NCBI GenBank assembly: GCA_002483105.1
Contig: DLHG01000015.1
Span: 380,197 to 444,196, forward strand
DNA: 64,000 bases
Reading direction: 5' to 3'
DNA from: Bacteroidetes bacterium UBA7674
Lineage (GTDB): Bacteria; Bacteroidota; Bacteroidia; Chitinophagales; Chitinophagaceae
Each line of letters opens with the position of its first letter. The first letter of the stretch is position 1. Positions 25,805-34,179 of this stretch are shown one piece after another. A program made the translations under genes and the position numbers. Under the pieces are notes generated by a model. That model was not told the origin of the DNA. It saw only the letters and a list, made by a program, of their open reading frames with translations, and ran no database searches.

Positions 25805-27271
25805 TTACTTCCCCAACAACTCAAACACTTCCAGCAATACTTCTTTATCGTCAAAATGGTGTCTCACACCATTTATCTCCTGGTATGTTTCATGTCCCTT
25901 TCCTGCTATCAGCAGTATGTCATCCGGTTGCGCTAATGCACAGGCAGTTTTAATTGCCTCTCTCCTATCCGTAATGCGAAGGGCCTTTCTTTTTTGAGCC
26001 ATCGTTAGTGCTGACTCCATATCATTCAGAATTTCTTCCGGCTGCTCGCTACGCGGATTATCTGAAGTAAGTATTGCTTTATCGCTGTGCTCACATGCAG
26101 CCTGGCCCATTACAGGGCGTTTTGTTTTATCCCTGTCACCACCGCAGCCTACAACAGTTATCAGTTGCTGGCCCTTTGTGCGCAATTGGTTGATTGTCGC
26201 CAATACATTCAGCAATGCATCCGGCGTGTGTGCATAATCAATGATGCCCAGCACTTTATCGTTCTTCGACATATAGGTCTCGAAACGACCAGCTGCACCA
26301 TGCAGGTTACTCAGTACAGCCAATACCTGCATTTTGTCCTCGCCCAGCAATGTTGCCGCACCATATACTGCCAGCAGATTGTACGCGTTGAACGTACCGA
26401 TCATCCTGAAGTATGCTTCTACACCATCTACCAGCATTACCAGCCCTGTGAGGTTATTCTCCAGCACTTTGCCTTTTACACTTGCAGGAGCTTTTAAGCT
26501 ATATGCATGCTTGTCGGCTTTGGTATTCTGCAACATCACCATTCCGCGTTTATCATCGGCATTCGTTAATGCAAATGCTGTTTCCGGCAGATCATCAAAG
26601 AACTTCTTCTTCACACTGATGTATTCATCAAAGGTGTTGTGGTAGTCGAGATGGTCGTGCGTGATATTGGTGAAGATGCCACCCGCAAATTCTATTCCCT
26701 CTATCCTGCGCTGATGCACCGCATGAGAACTCACTTCCATGAACACATAGTCGCAACCCGCTTCTGCCATCCTTGCCAGTAAAGCCTGCACGGAGATCGC
26801 ATCGGGTGTAGTATGTGTCGCTACTTCAATTTTATCGTGAATATGGTTTTGTACCGTTGATATCAAACCACATTTGTAATTCAAACCTTCAAACAACTTG
26901 AACAGCAATGTCGCAACTGTTGTTTTGCCATTTGTTCCCGTTACACCTATCACTTTCGTTTTAGATGAAGGGTGACCGTAAAATGCTGCTGCCATTTGCC
27001 CTGCTGCAGCATGACTGTCTTTTACTTGTACATAAGTAACACCTTCAGTCCTAGCAACAGGCATTTGCTCACATACTATCATGTTTGCACCTTGCGCGAT
27101 CGCCTTAGCTATAAAATCATGGCCATCTACTGTCGCGCCTTTCACTGCAATGAACACACTACCTGTCTTTGCCTTCCTGCTGTCTATGCATAACTGTTGC
27201 ACCTGCTTTGCAGTATCACCTGTAGCCTTGGCAGCAGGTAGTCCAACTAATATGTCGCGCAGCATTTGCAT
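25805..27271 (-). CDS. murE: UDP-N-acetylmuramoyl-tripeptide synthetase, meso-DAP type
   Basis: The 488-residue Mur ligase has the MurE opening LCIDSRKAKTGSVFIAVKGATVDGHDFI, the ATP loop VIGVTGTNGKTTVATLLFKLF, and VFMEVSSHAVHQRRIEGIEF. ILTSDNPRSEQPEEILNDM contains DNPR, the motif that selects meso-diaminopimelate in MurE. It adds the third residue of the stem peptide, so the peptidoglycan is probably of the m-DAP type. Its ATG overlaps the ftsI stop (TAATG). The 47-base gap to mraY is the largest in the upstream half of the operon. Confidence 0.96.
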   Translation of the reverse strand: MQMLRDILVGLPAAKATGDTAKQVQQLCIDSRKAKTGSVFIAVKGATVDGHDFIAKAIAQGANMIVCEQMPVARTEGVTYVQVKDSHAAAGQMAAAFYGHPSSKTKVIGVTGTNGKTTVATLLFKLFEGLNYKCGLISTVQNHIHDKIEVATHTTPDAISVQALLARMAEAGCDYVFMEVSSHAVHQRRIEGIEFAGGIFTNITHDHLDYHNTFDEYISVKKKFFDDLPETAFALTNADDKRGMVMLQNTKADKHAYSLKAPASVKGKVLENNLTGLVMLVDGVEAYFRMIGTFNAYNLLAVYGAATLLGEDKMQVLAVLSNLHGAAGRFETYMSKNDKVLGIIDYAHTPDALLNVLATINQLRTKGQQLITVVGCGGDRDKTKRPVMGQAACEHSDKAILTSDNPRSEQPEEILNDMESALTMAQKRKALRITDRREAIKTACALAQPDDILLIAGKGHETYQEINGVRHHFDDKEVLLEVFELLGK

Positions 27272-29364
27272 TAGCTCAATTGCAGAGTTATTCTTTGTCC
27301 TTTTACTATTCGTGTTCCGGCAGGTACTGATTGCACTTTTACTCTTCCTCTTCCGTATATACCTACCTTAATACCTTGTTGTTCCAATAAGTAAATCGCA
27401 TCTTTCAGTCCCATGCCTGTAACATCTGGCATCTGCCCTATATACATTGGTTTCGGCACCAGCGATACATGCCTGTTTGAATCACTTACCAGTTGCATAA
27501 TAGAGCTACCCTCACTGGTTCCTGCTACTGTGATTCCCATTTTCTTCATCAGTAACTCATAGCTGGAACCACTTGTTCTTTTAGCCACTATATTCCTTTT
27601 AGAAATACCTGCAATGCTATCTATAGGCTTACTCCAGTCAGTACCACCAGTAGCAAATATTCTGTCGGCAATCATTTTGAATACAGGAGCTGCAATAGCA
27701 CCACCATAATAAGCACTGGAGCCTTTTTTTGTTCTTACTACCACGCAGATGGTGTACTTAGGATTATCAGCGGGAACGTATCCTACAAATGAACCCTGGT
27801 ATATACCCATAGCGTAACTGATACCTTTATCCGCCACCTGTGCCGTACCCGTTTTTCCTGCCATGGTATAAAAAGGTGACCTGAACTGTTTTGCAGTTCC
27901 TGACAATACCACTTCCGCAGCACATGCCTGCAATTGTTTTATCGTTTCAGCGTCGGCTATTTGCTCTTCCACCACTGTAGGGTTTATTTTCACCACGTCC
28001 TTTCCGTATTCCCTGATAGCACTTACCAGGTAAGGCTTCATCATCTTGCCATTGTTAGCGACAGTGTTGTACACCATGCAAGTACGCATAGGCGATACCA
28101 GCACCTCATAGCCCGTTGCCATCCACGGAAGCGTTGTTGCACTCCATGATGTATTCTTTGGCGATTTCAATGTCGGAGCCCTTTCGCCGGGAATGTCAAT
28201 ACCTGTACGCTCATGCAGGTGAAGTTTCTTCAGGTTATTGATGAATTTCTGAGGATTGCTGTGATAGTGTTGATCTGCCATCTTAGCCATTGCCACGTTG
28301 GAAGAATGCGCAAAAGCATCTTTTACAGACACCTCATATGTACCATGATGCGAATCATGCATTGTTCTCTTATAAAACACTTTAGCACCACCTTCAGCAT
28401 TTATAGGGTCTGTCACCTTTACATACTTATCCTTAAAAAGCGAGTAAAGCGTCATCATCTTAAATGTAGAGCCTGGCTCTGTGGGCATGAGCGCGTAATT
28501 GAAGTCTTCGTGAAAATGACCGTCTTTGCCCAAACCAAGATTTGCTAATGCTTTGATCTTTCCTGTTGCCACTTCCATCACAATGCAAGTACCATATTGA
28601 GCACCAAACTGTTCCAGTGTATGCATGAGTGAATACTCCGCTACTTCCTGTATACTGATATCAAGTGTTGTTACTATATCCCTGCCGTTTTGTGTTTCCA
28701 CTTCAGAACCTTCTACCGGCACCCACACATTACCTACCGCTTTCTGTTCTACACGGCTACCTTGCTCGCCCCTTAATATGCTATCGTATTGTTTTTCCAG
28801 CCCGATGATCTGGCTGTTCTCCCTCCACAGGCCTATGGTACGATAAGCCAGCGCCTGGTAAGGATTTACCCTTTTTATTTTCGGATCTTCTATAAAGCCA
28901 CCATAAGCTTTACCCTTGTTGAATATCGGGAAGCTGCGAACGGCCTGGTAATCGTAATACTTCAGGTTCTTGCGCAGCAATACATATCTGCCCTTCTTCT
29001 TGTAAGCGGCATCCAGTAATTGTTTGTACTGCTTTTTCGTTCTGTCTTTGAAGAGATCGGCCAGGCAAGCTGCCAGGGAATCAGCATTGTTCTTGTACAG
29101 CTTTTCTTTGATCACGGAGAAATCTATGTGCACATCAAACTGCGGGATGGTAGAGCAAAGCAGCTCTCCTTTCTCGGTATAGATGTTTCCTCTTTCGGCA
29201 GGAAGCAGCGTAGTACGCGTGTGCATATCATGCGCACGCTGACGAAGCTCCGGACCTTCCTTTATCTGGATGACGGCTGCTTTTATGATGATAGCGGCGC
29301 CAAGCAAACAAATGCAGGTAAAGGCAACATAAACCCTGAATCGTATGTCTTTTTTGATGTTCAA
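27271..29364 (-). CDS. ftsI: Class B penicillin-binding protein (FtsI/Spo-like) with PASTA domain
   Basis: The 697-residue protein has one N-terminal membrane helix (VYVAFTCICLLGAAIIIKAA) and a PBP dimerisation domain with RGNIYTEKGELLC. The transpeptidase domain has S299-x-x-K302 (GSTFK), S354-x-N356 (SSN) and K504-T-G (KTGTAQ). The last 60 residues, from PDVTGMGLKDAIYLLEQQG, form one PASTA domain, which binds muropeptides or glycan. It cross-links septal peptidoglycan in partnership with FtsW. It lies 19 bases behind ftsL. Bacteroidota FtsI commonly carry one PASTA domain, so this is expected. Confidence 0.95.
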   Translation of the reverse strand: MNIKKDIRFRVYVAFTCICLLGAAIIIKAAVIQIKEGPELRQRAHDMHTRTTLLPAERGNIYTEKGELLCSTIPQFDVHIDFSVIKEKLYKNNADSLAACLADLFKDRTKKQYKQLLDAAYKKKGRYVLLRKNLKYYDYQAVRSFPIFNKGKAYGGFIEDPKIKRVNPYQALAYRTIGLWRENSQIIGLEKQYDSILRGEQGSRVEQKAVGNVWVPVEGSEVETQNGRDIVTTLDISIQEVAEYSLMHTLEQFGAQYGTCIVMEVATGKIKALANLGLGKDGHFHEDFNYALMPTEPGSTFKMMTLYSLFKDKYVKVTDPINAEGGAKVFYKRTMHDSHHGTYEVSVKDAFAHSSNVAMAKMADQHYHSNPQKFINNLKKLHLHERTGIDIPGERAPTLKSPKNTSWSATTLPWMATGYEVLVSPMRTCMVYNTVANNGKMMKPYLVSAIREYGKDVVKINPTVVEEQIADAETIKQLQACAAEVVLSGTAKQFRSPFYTMAGKTGTAQVADKGISYAMGIYQGSFVGYVPADNPKYTICVVVRTKKGSSAYYGGAIAAPVFKMIADRIFATGGTDWSKPIDSIAGISKRNIVAKRTSGSSYELLMKKMGITVAGTSEGSSIMQLVSDSNRHVSLVPKPMYIGQMPDVTGMGLKDAIYLLEQQGIKVGIYGRGRVKVQSVPAGTRIVKGQRITLQLS

Positions 29365-29383
29365 GAAACTGTAGGTAAAACGG

Positions 29384-29749
29384 TTAATTACTATGGATTG
29401 TGCTATCTGCCTCTATGGTATAAGGAGGCATAGCTAATGGTTTAAGACCCAGCCCTGCTGCCGAACGAATCATCTCCGATTCCATTCCAGCATTCATCAG
29501 CTGCGACTTTATGTCCATATACTTCCATCGTAATTCTTTCAGTTCCTTGTTATGCGCGTTCAGTTCACGCTGCATACTCACAGCCCTTTGGCTGTTATTG
29601 ATGTACAACACACATATCAGAGCCAGGAATGCGAGGAATGGTATATTACTCACGATACCCCTGTAGGAAACTTTCTCCAGCAGCGCTCTCCAATCATTCC
29701 TGATGCGCTCTCCCGGGTTTTCCGTCTGTATGTTCTCACTCTTACTCAC
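29384..29749 (-). CDS. ftsL: FtsL-like cell division protein
   Basis: The 121-residue bitopic protein has a cytoplasmic N-terminus of about 35 residues, a single helix (IPFLAFLALICVLYINN) and a heptad-patterned periplasmic segment (SMQRELNAHNKELKELRWKYMDIKSQLM). This is the FtsL topology. Sequence conservation in this family is low, so position between rsmH and ftsI carries much of the weight. FtsL forms a coiled coil with FtsB/DivIC and activates FtsWI. It lies 6 bases behind rsmH. Confidence 0.88.
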   Translation of the reverse strand: MSKSENIQTENPGERIRNDWRALLEKVSYRGIVSNIPFLAFLALICVLYINNSQRAVSMQRELNAHNKELKELRWKYMDIKSQLMNAGMESEMIRSAAGLGLKPLAMPPYTIEADSTIHSN

Positions 29750-29755
29750 GTACTA

Positions 29756-30670
29756 TTATATTTTTTCAGCCACTCTTAACCGCGCACTCCGCGCACGCGG
29801 GTTTTGTTTGATCTCTTCCTCAGTTGGGTCTATGGGTTTCGGCGTTAAGGGTTTCAATACCCATTTAACTGCTTCCTCCCGCCCGAAAGGGTCTCTCTTA
29901 TCCTCTTCCGGGTTTCCCTTTTTTATAAATTGTTTCACTATCCTGTCTTCCAGGGAGTGAAAGGTTATTACACTTAGTCGTCCGCCTGGCTTTAAGCATT
30001 TCGTTGCTTCTTCAAGAAACTCATGCAGTGCCCCCATCTCATCATTCACTTCTATCCGCAGCGCCTGGAACAATTGAGCCAGGTAACGGTTAGGATTTCC
30101 TTTTATCACGGGTTCTATCAGTGCTTTCAATGAACTTACATCGCTCAGCTGCATTTTGTTACGGTGTGTAACTATGTGCTTTGCCAGTTGTTTCGAGTTT
30201 CTCACTTCACCGTACTGCTCAAATATTCTGTGCAGTTGCTGCTCACTATATGTCTTTACTACTTCAGAAGCATTTTTCTCTGCTCTCTGATCCATGCGCA
30301 TATCCAGCGGACCGTCAAAGCGGATAGAGAAGCCTCTTTCTCCTGTATCAAATTGGTAAGAACTTACTCCAAGATCTGCCAGTATCCCATCTACCTCCGG
30401 GTGTCCGTGTAACCTCAGGAAACGCCTTATATACCTGAAGTTCTCTGTCACCGGTATCAACCGCTCATCATCAGGCTTATTCCTCCAGGCATCAGCGTCG
30501 TGGTCAAAAGCGATCAACTTACCCTTTGGCCCCAGCCGCTTCAATATCTCCCTGCTGTGTCCGCCGCCGCCGAAGGTGGCATCTACATACACACCATCTT
30601 CCTTTATGTCCAGTCCATCTACAGCCTCCTTTAAAAGAACTGATGTGTGGTAAAAAGTGGAGTCGCTCAT
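29756..30670 (-). CDS. rsmH: 16S rRNA (cytosine(1402)-N(4))-methyltransferase
   Basis: From the ATG at 30670 the product has 304 residues and begins MSDSTFYHTSVLLKEAVDGL. It has the SAM site VYVDATFGGGGHSREIL, DGILADLGVSSYQFD and ERGFSIRFDGPLDMRMDQ, then FQALRIEVNDEMGALHEFL and LSVITFHSLEDRIVKQFI, all RsmH hallmarks. It methylates C1402 of 16S rRNA. An upstream in-frame ATG at 30685 would overlap the mraZ stop; 30670 gives the usual start and a 4-base gap to mraZ. Confidence 0.96.
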   Translation of the reverse strand: MSDSTFYHTSVLLKEAVDGLDIKEDGVYVDATFGGGGHSREILKRLGPKGKLIAFDHDADAWRNKPDDERLIPVTENFRYIRRFLRLHGHPEVDGILADLGVSSYQFDTGERGFSIRFDGPLDMRMDQRAEKNASEVVKTYSEQQLHRIFEQYGEVRNSKQLAKHIVTHRNKMQLSDVSSLKALIEPVIKGNPNRYLAQLFQALRIEVNDEMGALHEFLEEATKCLKPGGRLSVITFHSLEDRIVKQFIKKGNPEEDKRDPFGREEAVKWVLKPLTPKPIDPTEEEIKQNPRARSARLRVAEKI

Positions 30671-30674
30671 TTGA

Positions 30675-31142
30675 TTAATCTTCAAATGGGTTCATAAAAT
30701 CTCCACCTGCTACCTCAGCCGCCAGGTCACTCATGTTACCCGCCTGCTGGTTCATGTATTTATAGTATGTATCTTTATCCCACAACTCAACTTTATCTCC
30801 CTGCGCAGCAAATACGATCTCCTTCTGGATACCGGCATATTCCTGCAAAGGCTTTGGTAACAATATGCGGCCTGCACTATCTACATCCACCATATTAGCA
30901 CCGTTCAGGAACAACCTCTTGAACTCACGCACCTTTGGGTTGAAGTCATTCAGCTTCGCGATCTTTTCTGAAAGTTTATTCCAGGTAGCTATCGGGTATA
31001 GAGTGAGGCAATTTTCAAAACCACGTTTTACGACAAAACGCTCCTCGCTACCTTCCGGTATTTGCTTGCGGAAGCCCGAGGGGAGCAGGAAGCGACCCTT
31101 GGCATCTACAGCAACTTCATATTCACCGAGAAAGTTAGACAT
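30675..31142 (-). CDS. mraZ: Transcriptional regulator MraZ
   Basis: From the ATG at 31142 the product has 155 residues and begins MSNFLGEYEVAVDAKGRFLLPSGFRKQ, the first SpoVT/AbrB-like half. The second half is MVDVDSAGRILLPKPLQEYAGI; both carry the D-x-x-G-R-hxLP signature. MraZ forms rings and binds tandem repeats ahead of its own operon, repressing dcw genes in E. coli and activating them in mollicutes. A longer frame to 31187 adds 15 residues without family likeness and would run through the box array, so it is rejected. Four candidate MraZ boxes lie 29-68 bases upstream. Confidence 0.95.
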   Translation of the reverse strand: MSNFLGEYEVAVDAKGRFLLPSGFRKQIPEGSEERFVVKRGFENCLTLYPIATWNKLSEKIAKLNDFNPKVREFKRLFLNGANMVDVDSAGRILLPKPLQEYAGIQKEIVFAAQGDKVELWDKDTYYKYMNQQAGNMSDLAAEVAGGDFMNPFED

Positions 31143-31170
31143 ACGAGATTTCGACAGTAATTTTATATTA

Positions 31171-31210
31171 CAGACACAAAGCAACACTTTCTACCACAAT
31201 TTACCACCTA
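31171..31210 (-). promoter_or_regulatory. Four tandem candidate MraZ boxes, 10-bp period
   Basis: Read on the reverse strand in four 10-base steps the DNA is TAGGTGGTAA, ATTGTGGTAG, AAAGTGTTGC, TTTGTGTCTG. All four have GTG(G/T) at the same offset, matching the published AAAGTG(T/G)N3 unit of mollicute MraZ and the 10-bp spacing of MraZ operators generally. They lie just ahead of mraZ, where autoregulation is expected. Confidence 0.62.
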
Positions 31211-31422
31211 ATAGGTGAAATATATTTTTCCACAGCCATATGTTACCATTTAGGCTTATAGGGGGTGTATAACTGCTGAAAGCCATTACTGTACTGCATT
31301 ACAAAATGTGGATAACTTGTGAATTTGACTTAATAACGTGTTAAATGCCAGCCTGATAAGGGTTTTAACAGTTATTTATAGCACCACCCTGGTTGTAATT
31401 AGGCTCAAAAGCATAATTTGTC

Positions 31423-31430
31423 TATTTTTG
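31423..31430 (+). promoter_or_regulatory. Candidate -7 element for bamD
   Basis: TATTTTTG matches TAnnTTTG exactly and is followed by CAGCCC and the bamD ATG at 31439, implying a very short leader. No -33 TTTG is seen at the preferred spacing. Confidence 0.45.
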
Positions 31431-31438
31431 CAGCCCTT

Positions 31439-32254
31439 ATGCCAATCAGAGCAAGATTTTCCTGGTTTGCCCTTGTTTGTTTGTTGTTATTGAGCTCCTG
31501 TAACGGGTATGAAAAACTACTCAAGAGCAGCGATGTAAATAAGAAACTAGCCAAGGCCAACGAATATTACGACAAGAAGCAGTACATGAAAGCCAACCAG
31601 CTTTACGAAAGCCTTTTGCCGGTAATAAAACATACAAAAAACTATGAGCCACTATATTACAGATATGCTTATAGCTTCTATAACATGGGTGACTACTATT
31701 CAGCATCCTATCATTTCAAGAATTTTACGGAGTTTTTCCCTAGTAGCAAGGATAATGAAGAAGCTGAATTCATGCATGGGCTTAGCCTGTACAAATTCTC
31801 CCCTAAATACAGCCTTGATCCTACCAATACGATGAATGCCATTGGCTCTTTCCAGACTTTTGTGAGTTCACATCCTAACTCTACGAGAGTGAAGGAAGTG
31901 AACAAATATATAGACGAACTGAGGGCTAAACTGGAGGTAAAAGACTCAGAGGCTGCCAAGCTGTATTACAACATTGGCCAGTATAAAGCGGCAAGCGTAG
32001 CCTATGCCAGCGTAATGGATACCTACCCGGAATCGGGTAAAATAGATGAATATCAGTTCTGGATAGCAAAATCGTTGTATCTTTACGCCCGCGCAAGCGT
32101 AAAGGAGAAGCAGGAAGAGCGTTACATCAACGCACTGAATGCCTTCCAGACACTAAAAGAAGAGTACCCAAAGTCTCCCTTTACAGAGGAAGGAAAGAAG
32201 TACACTCAACTTGCAGAAAACAACATTAAAAAAATTAAGAATGAGCACAAATAA
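31439..32254 (+). CDS. bamD: Outer membrane assembly lipoprotein BamD
   Basis: From the ATG at 31439 the product has 271 residues. The N-terminus has a lipoprotein signal (FALVCLLLLSSCNGYEKLL, lipobox LSSC). TPR-like helix pairs follow: ANEYYDKKQYMKANQLYESLLPVI, YRYAYSFYNMGDYYSASYHFKNFTEFFP and YYNIGQYKAASVAYASVMDTYPES. BamD is a core partner of BamA in inserting outer-membrane barrels. A TTG seven codons upstream extends the frame but would place the promoter element inside the gene. The end overlaps rpoZ by 14 bases. Confidence 0.93.
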   Translation: MPIRARFSWFALVCLLLLSSCNGYEKLLKSSDVNKKLAKANEYYDKKQYMKANQLYESLLPVIKHTKNYEPLYYRYAYSFYNMGDYYSASYHFKNFTEFFPSSKDNEEAEFMHGLSLYKFSPKYSLDPTNTMNAIGSFQTFVSSHPNSTRVKEVNKYIDELRAKLEVKDSEAAKLYYNIGQYKAASVAYASVMDTYPESGKIDEYQFWIAKSLYLYARASVKEKQEERYINALNAFQTLKEEYPKSPFTEEGKKYTQLAENNIKKIKNEHK

Positions 32255-32561
32255 GAAAGCAATGGCTGCCGTAAACGCGCTGATAGAAACACGCGATGTA
32301 GTAGCACTGAAAAACAAAACAGGTAACCTTTATGAATCTATCGTAGTGGTATCTAAACGTGCTGCACAGATATCTATCAACATGAAAGAAGAACTTCACC
32401 GCAAGTTGGAAGAGTTCTCCAGCCATGCTGACAGCCTGGAAGAAATTCATGAGAACAAAGAGCAAATAGAGATCTCCCGTATATACGAACGTATGGCTAA
32501 TCCTGCGCTGCAATCTCTTACTGAGTTTGGAGACGACAAGATCTACTATCGCAAGAAATAA
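32241..32561 (+). CDS. rpoZ: DNA-directed RNA polymerase subunit omega
   Basis: The 106-residue product begins MSTNKKAMAAVNALIETRDVVALKNKTGNLYESIVVVSKRAAQI, matching the Bacteroidota omega/RPB6 family, in which 'GNLYESVVIISKRA' is the conserved core. Omega helps assemble beta-prime into RNA polymerase. The ATG at 32241 lies inside the last codons of bamD. An in-frame upstream ATG at 32211 lies deeper in bamD and lacks support. It ends before a terminator, so bamD-rpoZ form a unit. Confidence 0.88.
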   Translation: MSTNKKAMAAVNALIETRDVVALKNKTGNLYESIVVVSKRAAQISINMKEELHRKLEEFSSHADSLEEIHENKEQIEISRIYERMANPALQSLTEFGDDKIYYRKK

Positions 32562-32578
32562 GTTTATAACATTTTTTG

Positions 32579-32615
32579 AATGCTATTCTGCTCAAAACAG
32601 GATAGCATTTTTTAT
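32579..32615 (+). terminator. Terminator after bamD-rpoZ
   Basis: AATGCTATTCTG (32579-32590) pairs with CAGGATAGCATT (32598-32609), with one G-U pair, followed by TTTTATTT. Confidence 0.85.
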
Positions 32616-32628
32616 TTAAACCAAAACC

Positions 32629-33327
32629 GTGGGCAAGGCATACAAACATCTCTTTTTTGATCTGGACCACACACTGTGGGACTTTGATAAAAATTCAGAA
32701 CTAACGCTGAGACAATTGTATAATGAATACAAATTGTGGGAGCGTGGTATCAATGATTTTGATGTCTTCTTCAAGGCCTACTGCATACACAATGATAAAC
32801 TGTGGGAGCGTTTCCGTAACGGTTATATAAAACGCGAAGAACTTCGCTGGAAGCGCATATGGCTGACACTTATTGATTTTAAAATAGGTGATACAGCACT
32901 CGCTCACGAGATGAGTACCGCATACATTGAAATACTCCCAACTCAAACACTGCTTACCCCTCACTCCAAAGAATTGCTGGAGCATTGCAAGGACAGATAT
33001 GTGATGCACCTTATCACGAATGGCTTTGAAACTACACAATGGCTGAAGATGCAATACTCCGGTATCGCATCATACTTTACAGAGGTGATCACTTCAGAAA
33101 AAAGCAATTGCCTGAAACCTAAGCGTGAAATATTTGACTATGCACTGAAAGCTACCGGGGCAGAATGCGATAGCAGTATTATGATAGGCGATGCACTTGA
33201 GATAGATGTAATGGGTGCACTAAATGCAGGTTGGGACCAGGTATATTATAATCCAACAAAAAAGGCTCACGACCGTAAGCCTACTTATGAGATATCCTGC
33301 TTTAGTGAGTTGATGAAAGTCTTCTAA
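32629..33327 (+). CDS. yjjG: YjjG-type HAD pyrimidine 5'-nucleotidase
   Basis: The 232-residue HAD protein has motif I in YKHLFFDLDHTLWDFDKNSE (DxDxT), motif II in HLITNGFETTQ, Lys in NCLKPKREIFDYAL and motif IV in SIMIGDALEIDVMGALNAGWDQVYYN. The 'DLDHTLWDF' and 'YNP' features fit the YjjG family, which hydrolyses noncanonical pyrimidine nucleotides. It starts with GTG at 32629, right after the rpoZ terminator. The C-terminus is one base from the convergent DUF721 gene. Confidence 0.88.
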   Translation: MGKAYKHLFFDLDHTLWDFDKNSELTLRQLYNEYKLWERGINDFDVFFKAYCIHNDKLWERFRNGYIKREELRWKRIWLTLIDFKIGDTALAHEMSTAYIEILPTQTLLTPHSKELLEHCKDRYVMHLITNGFETTQWLKMQYSGIASYFTEVITSEKSNCLKPKREIFDYALKATGAECDSSIMIGDALEIDVMGALNAGWDQVYYNPTKKAHDRKPTYEISCFSELMKVF

Positions 33328-33328
33328 T

Positions 33329-33610
33329 CTACTTCACCACAATATCATACACGGCTATTTCGCCGAGGTATTCGTTGATATTATTTTTGAGTTGCTCTTT
33401 ACCAAGCGATAACTCTTGCTTTAATGCAGCGACATCGGTATTGATGGTAAGGATATTATTGTACAGGTTAATACTTCGGGTGTATTTAGCAATGGTTTTC
33501 CCTACTATTACTTCCCAATCTTCCTTGAGACGAACCTCATGAACCTTGGGTTTCCACTTCGATTTCTCCAACAGCAAGCTAATTGCCTCTCCTATGCTAT
33601 ATGACCCCAT
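33329..33610 (-). CDS. DUF721 (DciA-like) protein
   Basis: The 93-residue product has the DUF721 pattern: SIGEAISLLLEKSKWKPKVHEVRLKEDWEVIVGKTIAKYTRSINLYNNILTINTDVAALKQELSLGKEQLKNNINEYLG (here broken into its blocks: IGEAI, W-VG-IA-T, L-I-----ALK-EL). The longer name DciA refers to bacterial loaders of the replicative helicase that share this domain; short Bacteroidota versions are uncharacterised. It is convergent with yjjG and divergent from rpsO. Confidence 0.85.
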   Translation of the reverse strand: MGSYSIGEAISLLLEKSKWKPKVHEVRLKEDWEVIVGKTIAKYTRSINLYNNILTINTDVAALKQELSLGKEQLKNNINEYLGEIAVYDIVVK

Positions 33611-33805
33611 TTGTTACGTTTTGGTTGTGTTTTTTGCCTATTACCTGCAATTTAGGGGGTAAAAATGTTAACGTTAGATTGAATTATCCCCAGTATTATC
33701 ACATAAAAACCGAGCCTAATTTGTCAAGCTGTTTTAAAAATCTATTAATTTTTAATTTTCGCCTCCAAATATCGAATAATATCACCGTGTCTTCGAATTA
33801 TTCCC

Positions 33806-33813
33806 TATATTTG
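33806..33813 (+). promoter_or_regulatory. Candidate -7 element for rpsO
   Basis: TATATTTG is an exact TAnnTTTG match followed by CAGCC, as at bamD, 40 bases before the rpsO ATG. The rest of the 243-base gap from 33611 is AT-rich and shows no gene. Confidence 0.5.
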
Positions 33814-33853
33814 CAGCCTGAAAAAGTGTCGTTTAATATAAAATTTTGATGTA

Positions 33854-34126
33854 ATGTCTCATTTAGCTGCCGAAAAGAAAGCAAACATTTTTAAAACTCA
33901 TGGTGGATCTGAAAAGAACACCGGTTCTATAGAAGGACAAATTGCAATGCTTACAGAACGCATGACGCATATCACTGCGCACCTGAAAGCAAACAAAAAA
34001 GATTTCTCTACTCAACGTGGTCTGATGACTTTAGTTGGTCGCCGTAAGCGTTTGCTCCAATATCTGAGCAACACCGATATCACTACTTATCGTGCGCTGA
34101 TCGAAAAACTTGGTATCCGTAAGTAA
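33854..34126 (+). CDS. rpsO: 30S ribosomal protein S15
   Basis: The 90-residue product matches S15: ANIFKTHGGSEKNTGSIEGQIAMLTERMTHITAHLKANKKDFSTQRGL (blocks GSxxxTGSxExQIA.LT.RI and HLK..KKD), then LVGRRKRLLQYL and YRALIEKLGIRK. S15 binds 16S rRNA helices 20-22 early in small subunit assembly. It is followed by a strong terminator and then pnp, the usual rpsO-pnp neighbourhood. Confidence 0.97.
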   Translation: MSHLAAEKKANIFKTHGGSEKNTGSIEGQIAMLTERMTHITAHLKANKKDFSTQRGLMTLVGRRKRLLQYLSNTDITTYRALIEKLGIRK

Positions 34127-34141
34127 TTACGATACATCATT

Positions 34142-34179
34142 ACTATTCCCAACCACATGGTTGGGAATAGTTTTTTTTG
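34142..34179 (+). terminator. Terminator between rpsO and pnp
   Basis: ACTATTCCCAACCA (34142-34155) is perfectly complementary to TGGTTGGGAATAGT (34158-34171) and a run of T follows to 34178. The pnp ATG is only about 22 bases beyond the T-run, so pnp depends on readthrough or on a promoter within the hairpin region. Confidence 0.88.

Larger units (their letters stand above)
31143..31438. other. Divergent control region between mraZ and bamD
   Basis: This 296-base gap has the box array at 31171-31210 and a partly overlapping palindrome CACCTA-A-TAGGTG at 31205-31217. A perfect DnaA-box sequence (TGTGGATAA, 31307-31315) and a near match (TTTTCCACA, 31226-31234) follow, and the bamD -7 element is at 31423-31430. 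No open frame is supported. Confidence 0.55.

Noticed and set aside
31171..31210. CRISPR-like reading of the 10-bp repeats ahead of mraZ
   Set aside because: The units are 10 bases with only a short shared core and no spacers; they fit an operator array.
33583..33849. 88-codon plus-strand frame ahead of rpsO
   Set aside because: It contains the rpsO -7 element and overlaps the start of DUF721; its residues follow AT-rich composition only.
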